Source of the DNA: Gleimia hominis
GTDB lineage: Bacteria; Actinomycetota; Actinomycetes; Actinomycetales; Actinomycetaceae
Assembly (NCBI RefSeq): GCF_032085515.1
Contig: NZ_JASXSX010000001.1
Coordinates: 1,178,001-1,242,000, forward strand
DNA length: 64,000 bases
Direction: 5' to 3'
Made by a program: the position numbers and the translations under genes. The notes under the pieces are model-generated. The model was not told where the DNA came from and ran no database searches. It was given only the letters and a program-made list of their open reading frames with translations. Positions within the stretch are counted from its first letter, which is position 1; every line of letters begins with the position of its first letter. This document shows positions 24,636 to 33,799 of the stretch, in pieces.

Positions 24636-26789
24636 ATGACCCATCTGCCTCCCCCCGACCTGTTTCCCGAGAATCTTAGCGAACTAGCCAACCGATTAGG
24701 GGTATCCACAAAGTTCTGGAGCTGGCACGGTGAACTAAAAGACGTGCACCCACTATCGCTCGTGAAAGTACTGCAATCGTTGGGGGAGAACCTCCCGGAC
24801 ATGCCCTCGAGTCAAGACATAGACGCGCTCCTAACAGCTCACGAACAAGACGAATGGCGTCACACTTTGCCAGTGTGCACAGTCAAACGCCAAGGGGATT
24901 GGCAGGAGCTACGTGTACACGTACCCGACGGTTCCGCAGTTACCGTTGAGGTCGAGTTAGAAGACGGTACCGTGCACCCAGTGCCTCAAATTGAAAACTG
25001 GGAACCGCCAAGAGAAGTTGACGGAGTACTCACCGGGCGCGCCGGATTTGCGTTAGAACAATGGTTGCCACTGGGCTACCACACACTCCGGGCCCACCGG
25101 GAAGACGGGCAAGTAATAAACGCCCACCTGATTGTGGTGCCGCCCAGTTTGCAAACCGAACTGTTTGAAGACAACGCGCGTTACTGGGGTCTGTCGTCGC
25201 AACTGTACTCAATCAGAGCGAAACAATCGTGGGGGATGGGTGACACCGCAGTTCTAACTGAACTTTCCGAACATTTTGCACAGAAAGGAGCAGACTTCCA
25301 CCTCATTAACCCGCTTCACGCGGGTGCGCCCGTGCTCCCCATCGAACCATCGCCCTACCTGCCGACTTCACGGCGGTTCAACGACCCCATCTATATTCAC
25401 CCCCAGTCAATCCCCGAGTACGACTCTTTGTCTCCCATGGAGAAGCTCGATGTTGAACAACATCACCGGGCGTCACTCGTGGACGACTCGGACTCCGTTG
25501 GGCTAATCAACCGCGACCAAGTGTGGTCCACAAAGGATGCGGCGCTGCGCGTCATCCACCGCCACCCCCTCAGCAGTGAGCGGCAGCAACAGTTCGACGC
25601 CTTCATCGCTGCAGGTGGGACACCGCTGCGTAACTTTGCGCTCTGGTGCGCCCTCGTATCCGAATTCGGTGGCATCGAACTACCCGAGAAATACCACTCA
25701 GCAAACACCGCGGAAAGCAAGCAGTATGCGCGTGAACACGAAGCCCAGATCCGCTACTTCATGTGGTTGCAATGGGTGCTGAATGAACAGCTCACGAATG
25801 CGCAAACGCGCATGCGGCGCGCGGGGATGCGCATTGGTCTGATGTCGGACCTCGCGGTGGGAGTACACCCACTGGGCGCAGACGTGTGGGCAGACCCAGC
25901 AGTGTACGCCAGCGGCATGACTGTAGGCGCACCCCCGGACATGTATTCCCAACAGGGGCAAGACTGGTCCCAACCACCGTGGAACCCACGCGTGCTCGCC
26001 GAACGCGGCTACGCACCACTGCGCGACATGATTCGGGCCACCTTATCGCACGGTGGGGCCGTGCGGATCGACCACATTCTTGGCCTGTTCCGCCTCTGGT
26101 GGATTCCCACGGGAATGGACGCCCACCACGGCACTTACGTGCAATACGATCACGAAGCAATGGTGGGTGTGCTTTTGCTTGAGGCACAACGCGCCGGCGC
26201 TGTGATCATTGGGGAAGACTTGGGGACAGTGGAACCGTGGGTGCGGGGTTACTTAAATGAACGCGGAATCTTCGGAACCTCAATCCTGTGGTTCGAAAAA
26301 GAAGATGATGACACCCCGCTCCACGCCGACCACTATCGAGAACGCGCCCTAGTAGCCGTGAACACACACGACCTCCCACCCACCGCCGGGTACCTGAGGG
26401 GGGTGCAAACTGATTTGCGTCACGAGCTCGGTTTGCTGGTGGAACCGCTTGAACAAGTGCGTGCGCACGACGACGAGGAACGTTTAGCTATGGTAAACCG
26501 CCTGGTGGAGTACGGTTTGCTTAGTGAAGAGGAGCGCGGAAACGAAACTGCAGTAATCAACGCGCTCTACGCGTTTATTACGCGCACCCCCGCTCATTTA
26601 CTGGCTGTGTCCACTGTAGACATCGTGGCAGATACGCAACCGCAGAACCTGCCGGGCACTCACCGGCAATACCCGAACTGGTGCGTGCCACTCGCGGACG
26701 CGAAGGGTCGGGAAGTGACTTTGGAACGGCTCCTAGCCTGGCCCGTTGATGACCTTTGTTCGCTCATGAACCGCGGGGTGGGCCGCTGA
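24636..26789 (+). CDS. malQ: 4-alpha-glucanotransferase (amylomaltase)
   Basis: 717 residues, the long actinobacterial MalQ with an N-terminal extension of about 150 residues that carries a beta-sandwich region. GH77 catalytic residues are D479 in VRIDHILGLFRLWW (nucleophile), E527 in IIGEDLGTV (acid/base) and D579 in VNTHDLPPT. It moves maltosyl units between maltodextrins in the cytoplasm and works with GlgX/GlgP in glycogen and maltodextrin turnover. It starts at an ATG 83 bp after EIIB in the same direction, so the two may be cotranscribed. Downstream (26800-26860) is a degenerate 20-bp direct repeat with TGCTGG cores. Confidence 0.95.
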   Translation: MTHLPPPDLFPENLSELANRLGVSTKFWSWHGELKDVHPLSLVKVLQSLGENLPDMPSSQDIDALLTAHEQDEWRHTLPVCTVKRQGDWQELRVHVPDGSAVTVEVELEDGTVHPVPQIENWEPPREVDGVLTGRAGFALEQWLPLGYHTLRAHREDGQVINAHLIVVPPSLQTELFEDNARYWGLSSQLYSIRAKQSWGMGDTAVLTELSEHFAQKGADFHLINPLHAGAPVLPIEPSPYLPTSRRFNDPIYIHPQSIPEYDSLSPMEKLDVEQHHRASLVDDSDSVGLINRDQVWSTKDAALRVIHRHPLSSERQQQFDAFIAAGGTPLRNFALWCALVSEFGGIELPEKYHSANTAESKQYAREHEAQIRYFMWLQWVLNEQLTNAQTRMRRAGMRIGLMSDLAVGVHPLGADVWADPAVYASGMTVGAPPDMYSQQGQDWSQPPWNPRVLAERGYAPLRDMIRATLSHGGAVRIDHILGLFRLWWIPTGMDAHHGTYVQYDHEAMVGVLLLEAQRAGAVIIGEDLGTVEPWVRGYLNERGIFGTSILWFEKEDDDTPLHADHYRERALVAVNTHDLPPTAGYLRGVQTDLRHELGLLVEPLEQVRAHDDEERLAMVNRLVEYGLLSEEERGNETAVINALYAFITRTPAHLLAVSTVDIVADTQPQNLPGTHRQYPNWCVPLADAKGREVTLERLLAWPVDDLCSLMNRGVGR

Positions 26790-26949
26790 GTCGTGGGTCT
26801 TCGAATGCTGGCTAGCGCAGGTAACTGCTGGTCAGTGCGGGTTTGGCTGCGTGTAAACTAACGCGGGCAAGTGCCTGTAAATGTGGGGTATGCACGAGCA
26901 TGGTCAACTAGACACCAGGGCAGCAGCTGCACACCAGGGGGCGTCGCGG

Positions 26950-27420
26950 TTACGCGGATTCGCCGTTGTGGATCTGGAACAGCAGGTCGCGGCTTTGGAT
27001 CTCAGTGCCGATCGTGCTGCGCATCTGAATCATTGATTCAGGTAGGTCACAGGCAATCACGGACACGGACGTGGATAGGTGATGGGCTTTTGCAACAGAA
27101 CTGTCCCAACGGATCACCGCATCCCCAGCTTCAACCACATCACCTTCCGTGCGCAGCACTTCAAATCCCTCGCCGTGCAGCTTAACCGTGTCAATCCCCA
27201 AGTGGCATAACACGCCAACCCCAGCGGCGGTAAAAATAATGAACGCGTGCGGATGCACTTTCAACAGTTTCCCTGAAACCGGTGCGCACACCTCATGCAT
27301 ACGCGTTTCTACGGGGCGAACCGCGCAGCCCGCGCCTACAATCCCACCTGCAAGAACCGGATCCTCAACGTCTTTCAGCGCGATCGTAGTTCCGGACAGG
27401 GGAGAGTAGATGTCTATCAT
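26950..27420 (-). CDS. crr: PTS EIIA component, glucose family (Crr-like)
   Basis: 156 residues, a free EIIA-Glc. The phosphorylated histidine is H73 in GVGVLCHLGIDTVKL, with the assisting H58 in VHPHAFIIF. Conserved CAPVSGKLLKV precedes it. It accepts phosphate from HPr and gives it to EIIB. It overlaps the upstream EIIB gene by 4 bases (ATGA), so EIIB and EIIA are translated together. It may also have a regulatory role like Crr elsewhere, but nothing in sequence proves that. Confidence 0.92.
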   Translation of the reverse strand: MIDIYSPLSGTTIALKDVEDPVLAGGIVGAGCAVRPVETRMHEVCAPVSGKLLKVHPHAFIIFTAAGVGVLCHLGIDTVKLHGEGFEVLRTEGDVVEAGDAVIRWDSSVAKAHHLSTSVSVIACDLPESMIQMRSTIGTEIQSRDLLFQIHNGESA

Positions 27421-27665
27421 TTCAGTAACGGTTCCGCGCTTGCCGCAATATCATCCGCGTCTGGACCCACCACAATCTGGACAGCAGGCCCAACTTTCAC
27501 AACCCCAAACGCACCGGCAGCCTTCAAGGTTTCGTCATTAACGCGGTCCACGTCGTTCACTCGGGCACGTATGCGCGTGATACACGCTTGCAGTGAGGCG
27601 ATATTGTCGGCGCCCCCCAACCCCTCAACGATTGCTTTCGCGGATTGTTCATATGCTGCACCCAT
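27417..27665 (-). CDS. PTS EIIB domain protein, second copy, upstream of EIIA
   Basis: 82 residues. The phospho-cysteine is C28 in LQACITRIRARVND, and VQIVVGPDADDIA closes the domain. It differs clearly from the EIIB at 24287, so the two are paralogues. Its stop overlaps the EIIA start. Paired with EIIA it could serve an EIIC encoded elsewhere. Confidence 0.92.
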   Translation of the reverse strand: MGAAYEQSAKAIVEGLGGADNIASLQACITRIRARVNDVDRVNDETLKAAGAFGVVKVGPAVQIVVGPDADDIAASAEPLLK

Positions 27666-27726
27666 AGTGACTCCTTGACCGAAATAACGTTACTACTACT
27701 AGGTTACCGCGAACGTGGGATTAACC

Positions 27727-27760
27727 ACGGGTGGTTGAAGGCGCGCCTTCAACCACCCGT
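27727..27760 (-). terminator. 34-bp perfect palindrome after pepN
   Basis: A 17-base arm (ACGGGTGGTTGAAGGCG) pairs perfectly with its mirror with no loop, centred at 27743/27744, just after the pepN stop and before the EIIB start. A transcription terminator is likely, though the trailing U tract is weak; a palindromic operator is an alternative. Confidence 0.65.
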
Positions 27761-27766
27761 AGCGAC

Positions 27767-30316
27767 CTACCGGCACTGCTGGGCTTTCACTGCGCGTTCC
27801 GCCTCCGCAGTTTCTTCACTCACTAGGCGACGCAACCCCGCGGGAGCATCCTCATTCGCATCCAACCAGTCGTAACCTGCTTTCACCACGTCTAAGTCCG
27901 CCAACCGGCCCGCAAGCATCGTGGGGAACCCGAGGAGCACAATGTCTTGTGCCGTGTGGTTTGTGTTCAGTTCCCATACTTCACGTAGCGCGTCGAAATA
28001 CTGAGGTACGTGGGCGCGGTAAAGCTCCGGAGCAGCGATTGCATTCGCCCAGTATCCGCGTCCAAGCGCGATGCGCATGTCATTCGACAAGTCGCGGTCA
28101 AATACCACGTCCTTAAACGCCTTGTCTTTCACTCCCTGATCGGCCACAGACGCGCGGGCTTGCGCAGCTTTCTGCGCGCCGGTGAGAGTCTGGTCCGTGC
28201 TGGTCATCTGCGCAATCTGGGTTTCTCCTGCGGCCCCATTGCGCACCGAGCTCAGCAGCAGTGTCCACTGCATGTCCGCGTCGGTGGGAAGCCCAACCAA
28301 CGTGGCTTCTCCAGTGCGGAGGCTTTCAATATCGCCAGCCTGCTCTTTCGTTGCCCGCGCTGCCGCGGCGGCGGTTAGCAACCGCTGTGCGTCCGTCCCC
28401 GCAGCTGCGGAACGCGCCAGTAACAGCAAGCGTTGCGCCACCGCGTTTGCCAGTTCCTCACGTTCATCAGTGGGGAGGTAAAGGGAAACGGCGGTATTAA
28501 TATGACGTAACAACAGGTTGAGGATCATCATGGAATCCTCACCGGTCAGGGCGGACAAAGCCATGTCAATGTACTGGCGGGCTGGCATCTGCGCATCCCG
28601 AACCATATCCCACGCGGATGCGAGAACCACGCCGCGCGTCAACGATGAGGGGAACTGCGCAATGTGTTCGGTTGCGAACGCCAGGGACTGCTCGTCAAGG
28701 CGAATCTTCGCGTATGCCAAATCCCCGTCATTGACCAAAATCAGATCCGGACGCGGTAAACCAACTGCGGATTCCACCGGGGTTTCGTCGCCCTCAACAT
28801 CAAGTTCCTCGTGGAAAACCTGCTGTACCTGCCCGTCAACAAGGGAATAACCCGCGACCGCTAACCGGTGGGGCCGAAGCGAGGAACCGGGCGTGAATGG
28901 TTCTTGCTTGACCGCGAGGCGCACAATCTTCCCGGCCTCACCCGTTTCCACGACCGGACTGAGCAAGGTCACCCCCGCTTCTTCTAACCAGACTTTCGCC
29001 CAGGCCCGCAGGTCGCGCCCAGATGCCGCTTCTAACTTGCCCATGAGGTCCGGCAGCGTCGTATTCTTCCACGCGTGCTCCGCGATGTAGGCCCGCAAGC
29101 CCTCGAAAAACTGGTCGCGTCCCACGTAAGACACGAGCTGACGCAACACCGCAGCCCCTTTAGCGTACGTGATGCCGTCGAAGTTAACTTCTACATCCTC
29201 CAGGTCGCGGATAGGCGCGACAATCGGGTGGGTGGAAGGCAACTGGTCTTGGGTCAAACCCCAATCCTTGCGGGCCATGAACCCCGTCCACGCATCCTGC
29301 CACTGCTCCGTGCCTTCCGCTAGGCACAGGTGCGACATGAACTCGGCGAACGACTCGTTTAGCCACAGGTCGTTCCACCACTGCATGGTCACCAAGTCAC
29401 CGAACCACATGTGCGCCAACTCGTGCAGTACCGTGTTCGCCAGGTTCTCCAACTGCGCGGCCGTGGGTTTAGACCGGTACACGTACTCGTCCCGGAACGT
29501 CACGCAACCCGCATTCTCCATGGCGCCCGCGTTGTATTCTGGCACAAAAATCTGATCGTACTTGCGGAACGGGTACGCGCGCCCGTATTCGCGTTCAAAG
29601 AATTTGAATCCAGCGCGCGTCACATCCATGACCCACTCGGCGTCCAAATGTTCCAGCAGTGACTGGCGGCAATACACCCCAAGGTCGATGGTGCGCCCGT
29701 CCGCACTTGTCAGTGTGCCGGTCTTGCCCACGTATGGGCCCGCCACGATCGCAGTGATGTAACTGGAAATCTGCTCGGATGCCGAGAAATCCCACACCTT
29801 ACTCCCGTTTTCCTCCCGAGGCGTTGGCGTGGGGGAGTTAGAGAACACCACCCACTCCGAGGGCGTACGCACGTGGAACGTGAACTGCGCCTTCATGTCT
29901 GGCTGTTCAAACACTGCGAATACCCGCCGAGAATCGGGGACCTCAAACTGGGAATAGCAGTAATCCAACCCATCCGCCGGATCTGTGAAACGGTGCAACC
30001 CCTCCCCGGTATGCATGTACCGGCAGGTGGCTTGAACGGTGACCGTATTCTTATCCTTCAGACCAGTTAGGTGCACGCGTGAATCCGAAAAACTATCCAC
30101 GGGCCGGGCCTCACCGTTTACCGTGAGCTCGGTGACCTCATCGGCAATCAAATCGAAAAACGTCTCATCCGCACCCGCGATATCGAACTGGACGGTAGAC
30201 GTAGACTGGAACGTCTTATCGTCACCCGTTAAATCCAGGTGAATATCGTAATCATAAACGGTGACGGCGCGTGAACGAACCGCAGCTTCTTCTTTCGTTA
30301 GATTCTGACCCGGCAC
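27767..30316 (-). CDS. pepN: Aminopeptidase N (M1 family zinc metallopeptidase)
   Basis: 849 residues. The exopeptidase motif GAMENAG near 263-269 and the zinc site HELAHMWFG (H298, E299, H302) with E321 in NESFAEF are intact. The catalytic domain is followed by a beta domain and a long C-terminal helical ERAP1-like domain, as in actinobacterial PepN. It trims N-terminal residues from peptides in the cytoplasm. The start is a GTG at 30316 preceded by AGGAGG. Downstream of it on the same strand, but beyond a 34-bp palindrome, is the PTS pair. Confidence 0.96.
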   Translation of the reverse strand: MPGQNLTKEEAAVRSRAVTVYDYDIHLDLTGDDKTFQSTSTVQFDIAGADETFFDLIADEVTELTVNGEARPVDSFSDSRVHLTGLKDKNTVTVQATCRYMHTGEGLHRFTDPADGLDYCYSQFEVPDSRRVFAVFEQPDMKAQFTFHVRTPSEWVVFSNSPTPTPREENGSKVWDFSASEQISSYITAIVAGPYVGKTGTLTSADGRTIDLGVYCRQSLLEHLDAEWVMDVTRAGFKFFEREYGRAYPFRKYDQIFVPEYNAGAMENAGCVTFRDEYVYRSKPTAAQLENLANTVLHELAHMWFGDLVTMQWWNDLWLNESFAEFMSHLCLAEGTEQWQDAWTGFMARKDWGLTQDQLPSTHPIVAPIRDLEDVEVNFDGITYAKGAAVLRQLVSYVGRDQFFEGLRAYIAEHAWKNTTLPDLMGKLEAASGRDLRAWAKVWLEEAGVTLLSPVVETGEAGKIVRLAVKQEPFTPGSSLRPHRLAVAGYSLVDGQVQQVFHEELDVEGDETPVESAVGLPRPDLILVNDGDLAYAKIRLDEQSLAFATEHIAQFPSSLTRGVVLASAWDMVRDAQMPARQYIDMALSALTGEDSMMILNLLLRHINTAVSLYLPTDEREELANAVAQRLLLLARSAAAGTDAQRLLTAAAAARATKEQAGDIESLRTGEATLVGLPTDADMQWTLLLSSVRNGAAGETQIAQMTSTDQTLTGAQKAAQARASVADQGVKDKAFKDVVFDRDLSNDMRIALGRGYWANAIAAPELYRAHVPQYFDALREVWELNTNHTAQDIVLLGFPTMLAGRLADLDVVKAGYDWLDANEDAPAGLRRLVSEETAEAERAVKAQQCR

Positions 30317-30378
30317 TATAACCTCCTAGGTCCGCGTTGAATGGGATGCCAGTCTAATTACTACTAGTCTGCCACGTT

Positions 30379-32355
30379 TCACCAAATGGTGACACGTTTG
30401 CTGGGATCTATCCACATGGCGTCACCGGCTTCGACCCCGAAAGTTTCGTAGAACAGGTCGAGGTTCGAAAGTACCCCATTGCACCTGAACTCTGACGGTG
30501 AATGCGGATCAATTGCCAACAGTTGGATAGCCATTTCATCGCGTGTTTTCGCGCGCCAAATACGCGCCCAAGAGTAAAAGAATTGCTCGGGCGCGCTCAT
30601 TTGTGCCCGCTTCTCATCCTCCAGTGATGCCCCGCGCCGGTCCAGTTCAATCAAATACGCCTTCCACGCGATTGATGCGCCCCCTAAATCGCCGATGTTC
30701 TCTCCGATAGTGAACGCGCCGTTCACGCGGTGGGAGTCATCCAGCTGGGCGGGGGAGTACTGGTTGTACTGCTCAATCAGAGCTTTTGTGCGGGTTTCAA
30801 ACTCCGCGCGGTCCCGGTCGGTCCACCAGTTGTTGAGCTTACCCTGCCCGTCGTATTGGGAACCCTGGTCGTCAAACCCATGCCCAATCTCATGGCCAAT
30901 CACAGCGCCGATCCCACCGTAGTTCACGGCGTCCGGCACGTCGGGGTCAAAGAACGGGGGTTGCAAAATGGCGGCTGGGAACACGATTTCGTTACGAAGT
31001 GGGTGGTAGTAGGCATTAACGGTTTGCGGGGTCATGAACCACTGCGCCGGGTCTACGGGTTTCCCAACCTTTTCTAGATCGTAGTCCGTGTCGAACGCCG
31101 CGGTGTTACGCACAGTTTCTAACAGTGTTTGGCCTACAGTTAGTTTCTCGTAGCTGCGCCACTTGTCGGGGTACCCAATCTTGGGGGTGAACGCCTCGAG
31201 TTTGTCGAGTGCCCGCGCCTTTGTTTCCTCTCCCATCCACGTTAGGTTCGTGATTGAATCGCGGTAAGCCTCAATCAGAGTGTCCACGAGCTCCAGCATT
31301 TTCTGCTTGTGCTCCGGTGGGAAGTGCTGCGCTACGTAGAGTTGTCCAAGGGCTTCCCCCATGGATGCTTCCACCAGGCTTACGCCGCGTTTCCAACGTG
31401 GCCGCTGTTCCTGCGCGCCCGTCAGGGCCTGTTTGAATGCGAACGACGCCCCAACAAAATCTTCGGGTAAGAAGGCTGCGCGCGCTGTGAGTACCGCCGC
31501 AGTTAACCACCGTTTCAAAGTGGCCAGTTCCTCTTCTTCCCAAAGCTTCGCGACTGCCTCTAAGAACGGGGGTTGCCCCACGTTCACGACGCCGTCGTCA
31601 GCCGGTTCGAATCCCACACCAGCGAGCCATTCCTGCCACGGGAATTGCGGGTAGTCGCTCTTGATCTTCGCCCACGTGGTTGGGTTGTTTGTTTTCTGCG
31701 CGTCGCGGCAGGTGACGTTGTCCCAGTGGTGTTTAGCCACTTTGGTTTCGAATTTAAGGATATTCGTTGCAAAGTCGCTGTCGCTAATTCCGGCCAGCTG
31801 TGCAAGTCGGTTATTTAGTTCTACGTAGGCGTCGCGGATGGGGCCGTATTGGTCTTCGCGGTAGTACGCTTCGTCAGGCAGTCCGATTCCCGCCTGCGTC
31901 AGGTAGGGAATGTTCATGGTCGGATCGTTCAAGTCCGATTCCACGTACAGGCCGATCAACCCGTTCACGCCGGTGCGGTTTAACCGGCCCATGGTGTTGG
32001 CCAGTTCTTTCTTGTCTTGCGCTTGTTCTATTAGCTTGAGGTCCGCTTCAAGCGGTTCCGTGCCCGCTGTCTCGATGCTGTCGGTATCCATGAACTGCGC
32101 GTAGAGGCGCGCCATTTTCGTTTCGTCCTGGTTTTCTGACGAGGAATCGAGTGCCTCGATTATTTCCCGAACTGCGGCTTCCGCTTCGTCGCGGAGGCGG
32201 TAAAATTCCCCGTCCGCTGGTCGGTCTGCAGGAATCTCGTGGTGGGTGAGCCACTGTCCGTTTGCGTGGCGGAAGAAATCTTCTCGCGGTGAAATGGACT
32301 CGTCCAGGACTGCGGGGTCTTTAAGGTATGAAGGGTCTTTAGTCATGTGAGCCAT
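30379..32355 (-). CDS. pepO: M13 family metalloendopeptidase (PepO/neprilysin-like)
   Basis: 658 residues. The zinc motif VIGHEIGHGFDDQG is at about 485-498 (H488, E489, H492), followed by ENIGDLGG, the third ligand region, and the C-terminal substrate-binding region ends RVTIW, giving the family's characteristic C-terminal Trp. No signal peptide is present, so the enzyme is cytoplasmic, as in PepO of other Gram-positives. The start is ATG at 32355 or possibly ATG three codons later; neither has a strong ribosome binding site. PepO and PepN together would degrade oligopeptides. Confidence 0.95.
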   Translation of the reverse strand: MAHMTKDPSYLKDPAVLDESISPREDFFRHANGQWLTHHEIPADRPADGEFYRLRDEAEAAVREIIEALDSSSENQDETKMARLYAQFMDTDSIETAGTEPLEADLKLIEQAQDKKELANTMGRLNRTGVNGLIGLYVESDLNDPTMNIPYLTQAGIGLPDEAYYREDQYGPIRDAYVELNNRLAQLAGISDSDFATNILKFETKVAKHHWDNVTCRDAQKTNNPTTWAKIKSDYPQFPWQEWLAGVGFEPADDGVVNVGQPPFLEAVAKLWEEEELATLKRWLTAAVLTARAAFLPEDFVGASFAFKQALTGAQEQRPRWKRGVSLVEASMGEALGQLYVAQHFPPEHKQKMLELVDTLIEAYRDSITNLTWMGEETKARALDKLEAFTPKIGYPDKWRSYEKLTVGQTLLETVRNTAAFDTDYDLEKVGKPVDPAQWFMTPQTVNAYYHPLRNEIVFPAAILQPPFFDPDVPDAVNYGGIGAVIGHEIGHGFDDQGSQYDGQGKLNNWWTDRDRAEFETRTKALIEQYNQYSPAQLDDSHRVNGAFTIGENIGDLGGASIAWKAYLIELDRRGASLEDEKRAQMSAPEQFFYSWARIWRAKTRDEMAIQLLAIDPHSPSEFRCNGVLSNLDLFYETFGVEAGDAMWIDPSKRVTIW

Positions 32356-32380
32356 TCTACAGCCCGAAATGGTATTGAAC

Positions 32381-32443
32381 AGGGGCTTGGTTGATGCCCG
32401 TGCAGGTGAACTAGTTATTCACCCCGTGCCCAACCAAGCCCCT
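32381..32443 (-). terminator. Long branched hairpin after the secreted protein gene
   Basis: AGGGGCTTGGTTG at 32381-32393 pairs with CAACCAAGCCCCT at 32431-32443, and inside it GGTGAA / TTCACC forms a second stem. It lies 18 bp after the stop of the secreted-protein gene at 32461 and ahead of pepO. U tracts are weak. Confidence 0.7.
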
Positions 32444-32460
32444 GGTGCGCAAAAACAGTG

Positions 32461-33060
32461 TTAGAACAGTCCGGGTAGTTTCTTCCCGCTGTCCGAAACC
32501 GTTGCGGTGCGTGAATCCACATTCTGGTCGTTGCTGGTGGAGGTGTCGCCTTCGAGGCGGCCTTCCTGCGTTACGGTGATGTAGTTAACGATGCGTCCTT
32601 CTTTGGTGAGTCCGTCACCGAAGTCGAGGTTCGCGATCAGCTGATCCTCACCCTTCTTAATCGGGTTGGAGAGCGTGACGAGGAATGAGCGCGTGGAGGT
32701 TTTCTCATTGAACCCAAGGTCGCGCGTGTATGCGCCGTTGAACCAGCCCGGGGTGATGAGTCGGTCTACGCCCTTGGGGCCAGAAGCGGTTTTGACGTCA
32801 ATGCGGAAGCTGACGATGGGGAACTCGCCGTAGTAGCGGTCGGTGCCTACGTTCTTTACGTGCACTGCAACCAGGCCGGCGTAACCGGGAGCTTTAGCGC
32901 TTGAAACCTGCAGGTTCGGCGCGAGGTCCAGCGCAGCCTGCTGGGTGGGAGCAGGTTCTGGTGCCTGGTCCGCAGCGGTGGCAACACCGGCGCCCGCGAC
33001 AGCGGTGGTTGCAAGCAGAGTTAGTGCGGTGGCGCTTAGTTTAGAGAAGAATTTTTTCAT
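32461..33060 (-). CDS. Small secreted protein of unknown function
   Basis: 199 residues with a clear signal peptide: MKKFFSKLS, then a hydrophobic stretch, and a likely cleavage after ATA at about 29 (before ADQAPEPAP). The mature part opens with a proline/glutamine-rich linker, then a probable beta-sandwich domain (VSFRIDVKTASGPKG, RSFLVTLSNPIKKGED) resembling DUF11/CARDB-type folds only loosely. The end SGKKLPGLF has no sortase signal. It is 37 bp downstream of another secreted protein (33098) and cotranscribed with it. I do not recognise the family. Confidence 0.8.
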   Translation of the reverse strand: MKKFFSKLSATALTLLATTAVAGAGVATAADQAPEPAPTQQAALDLAPNLQVSSAKAPGYAGLVAVHVKNVGTDRYYGEFPIVSFRIDVKTASGPKGVDRLITPGWFNGAYTRDLGFNEKTSTRSFLVTLSNPIKKGEDQLIANLDFGDGLTKEGRIVNYITVTQEGRLEGDTSTSNDQNVDSRTATVSDSGKKLPGLF

Positions 33061-33097
33061 TTTAGTTATCCCTCAATCTTTCGTCCGTGCGTGCCGA

Positions 33098-33799
33098 TTA
33101 GTGCGAGTCAGCAGGGTTGTTGTAGAGCTTTACGGTTACCTGGTTTTTGACGGGCACGTTGGCGCGCCACGCGGTCGGGTTAGACCAGGTGCCGTTCGGC
33201 TTGCAGTACTGCTGCGTGCCGGTCATCGCGATGGTGCGGAAGCCGTAGGTGGCTTCGCCGGTGTAACCAGCGGGGACGTCGTACGGGCCAACGGTTTGGC
33301 CGATGTTCCAAGACAGCGAGTAGGAGGCGGAACCGCCGATTTCTTTAGCGAGTGAGTAGGCGATACCCCAGTTGCTGCCCGCAGTCTTGTCGTCCTTAGA
33401 TGCGGAAGCGTTGCCGCCAAGGTTAATGTCTAGGCTTTCTTTCTCTGAGCCGTTTACAGAGATGGAAATGCTTTGGGTCTTAGAAAGGTCCTGTGTCAGA
33501 GGGATGGTTGCCTGCGTGCTGTTCGTCGTGGAAATGGTTCCGATCGGGAGGAACTTGTCCGTCACCTTGTAGATGGTGGTGCGGTGATCTTCCCAGGGGT
33601 TGCAGACCGGCCGGGGGTTAAGCACGTTGGCCTTTAAGTGGTCCGAACCGTGTGTCGTGTGCACGATCGGCAGGTTCGGGTTGGTCTGCGGCGTTTCCGG
33701 GTAGGTGTTCTCGATCGTTTCCGCGCTCGCTGGGAAAGCGGCAAGTGCGGTCAGTGCAACGGACCCGAGAACGGCGAATAGCTTTTGGCTCTTCTTCAT
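33098..33799 (-). CDS. Secreted beta-rich protein of unknown function
   Basis: 233 residues from the ATG at 33799, which has AAGGAG 6 bases before it; an upstream open extension lacks support. The signal peptide MKKSQKLFAVLGSVALTAL ends near residue 26 (AFPASA before ETIENTYPE). The mature protein has a Ser/Thr-alternating middle (about 115-165, SKTQSISISVNGSEKESLD and GGNASASKDDK) and then YSLSWNIGQTVGPYDVPAGYTG. Alternating patterns and the 'W-x-x-G-x-x-x-G-P-x-x-x-P-A-G' stretch recall aerolysin/ETX-like beta pore-formers, but this is only an impression. It has two cysteines (near residues 60 and 194). It is cotranscribed with the secreted protein at 32461. Confidence 0.8.
   Translation of the reverse strand: MKKSQKLFAVLGSVALTALAAFPASAETIENTYPETPQTNPNLPIVHTTHGSDHLKANVLNPRPVCNPWEDHRTTIYKVTDKFLPIGTISTTNSTQATIPLTQDLSKTQSISISVNGSEKESLDINLGGNASASKDDKTAGSNWGIAYSLAKEIGGSASYSLSWNIGQTVGPYDVPAGYTGEATYGFRTIAMTGTQQYCKPNGTWSNPTAWRANVPVKNQVTVKLYNNPADSH

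Noticed and set aside
32344..32355. Choice between two ATGs for pepO
   Set aside because: Neither has a clear ribosome binding site; the upstream one is kept, but the difference is only three residues.
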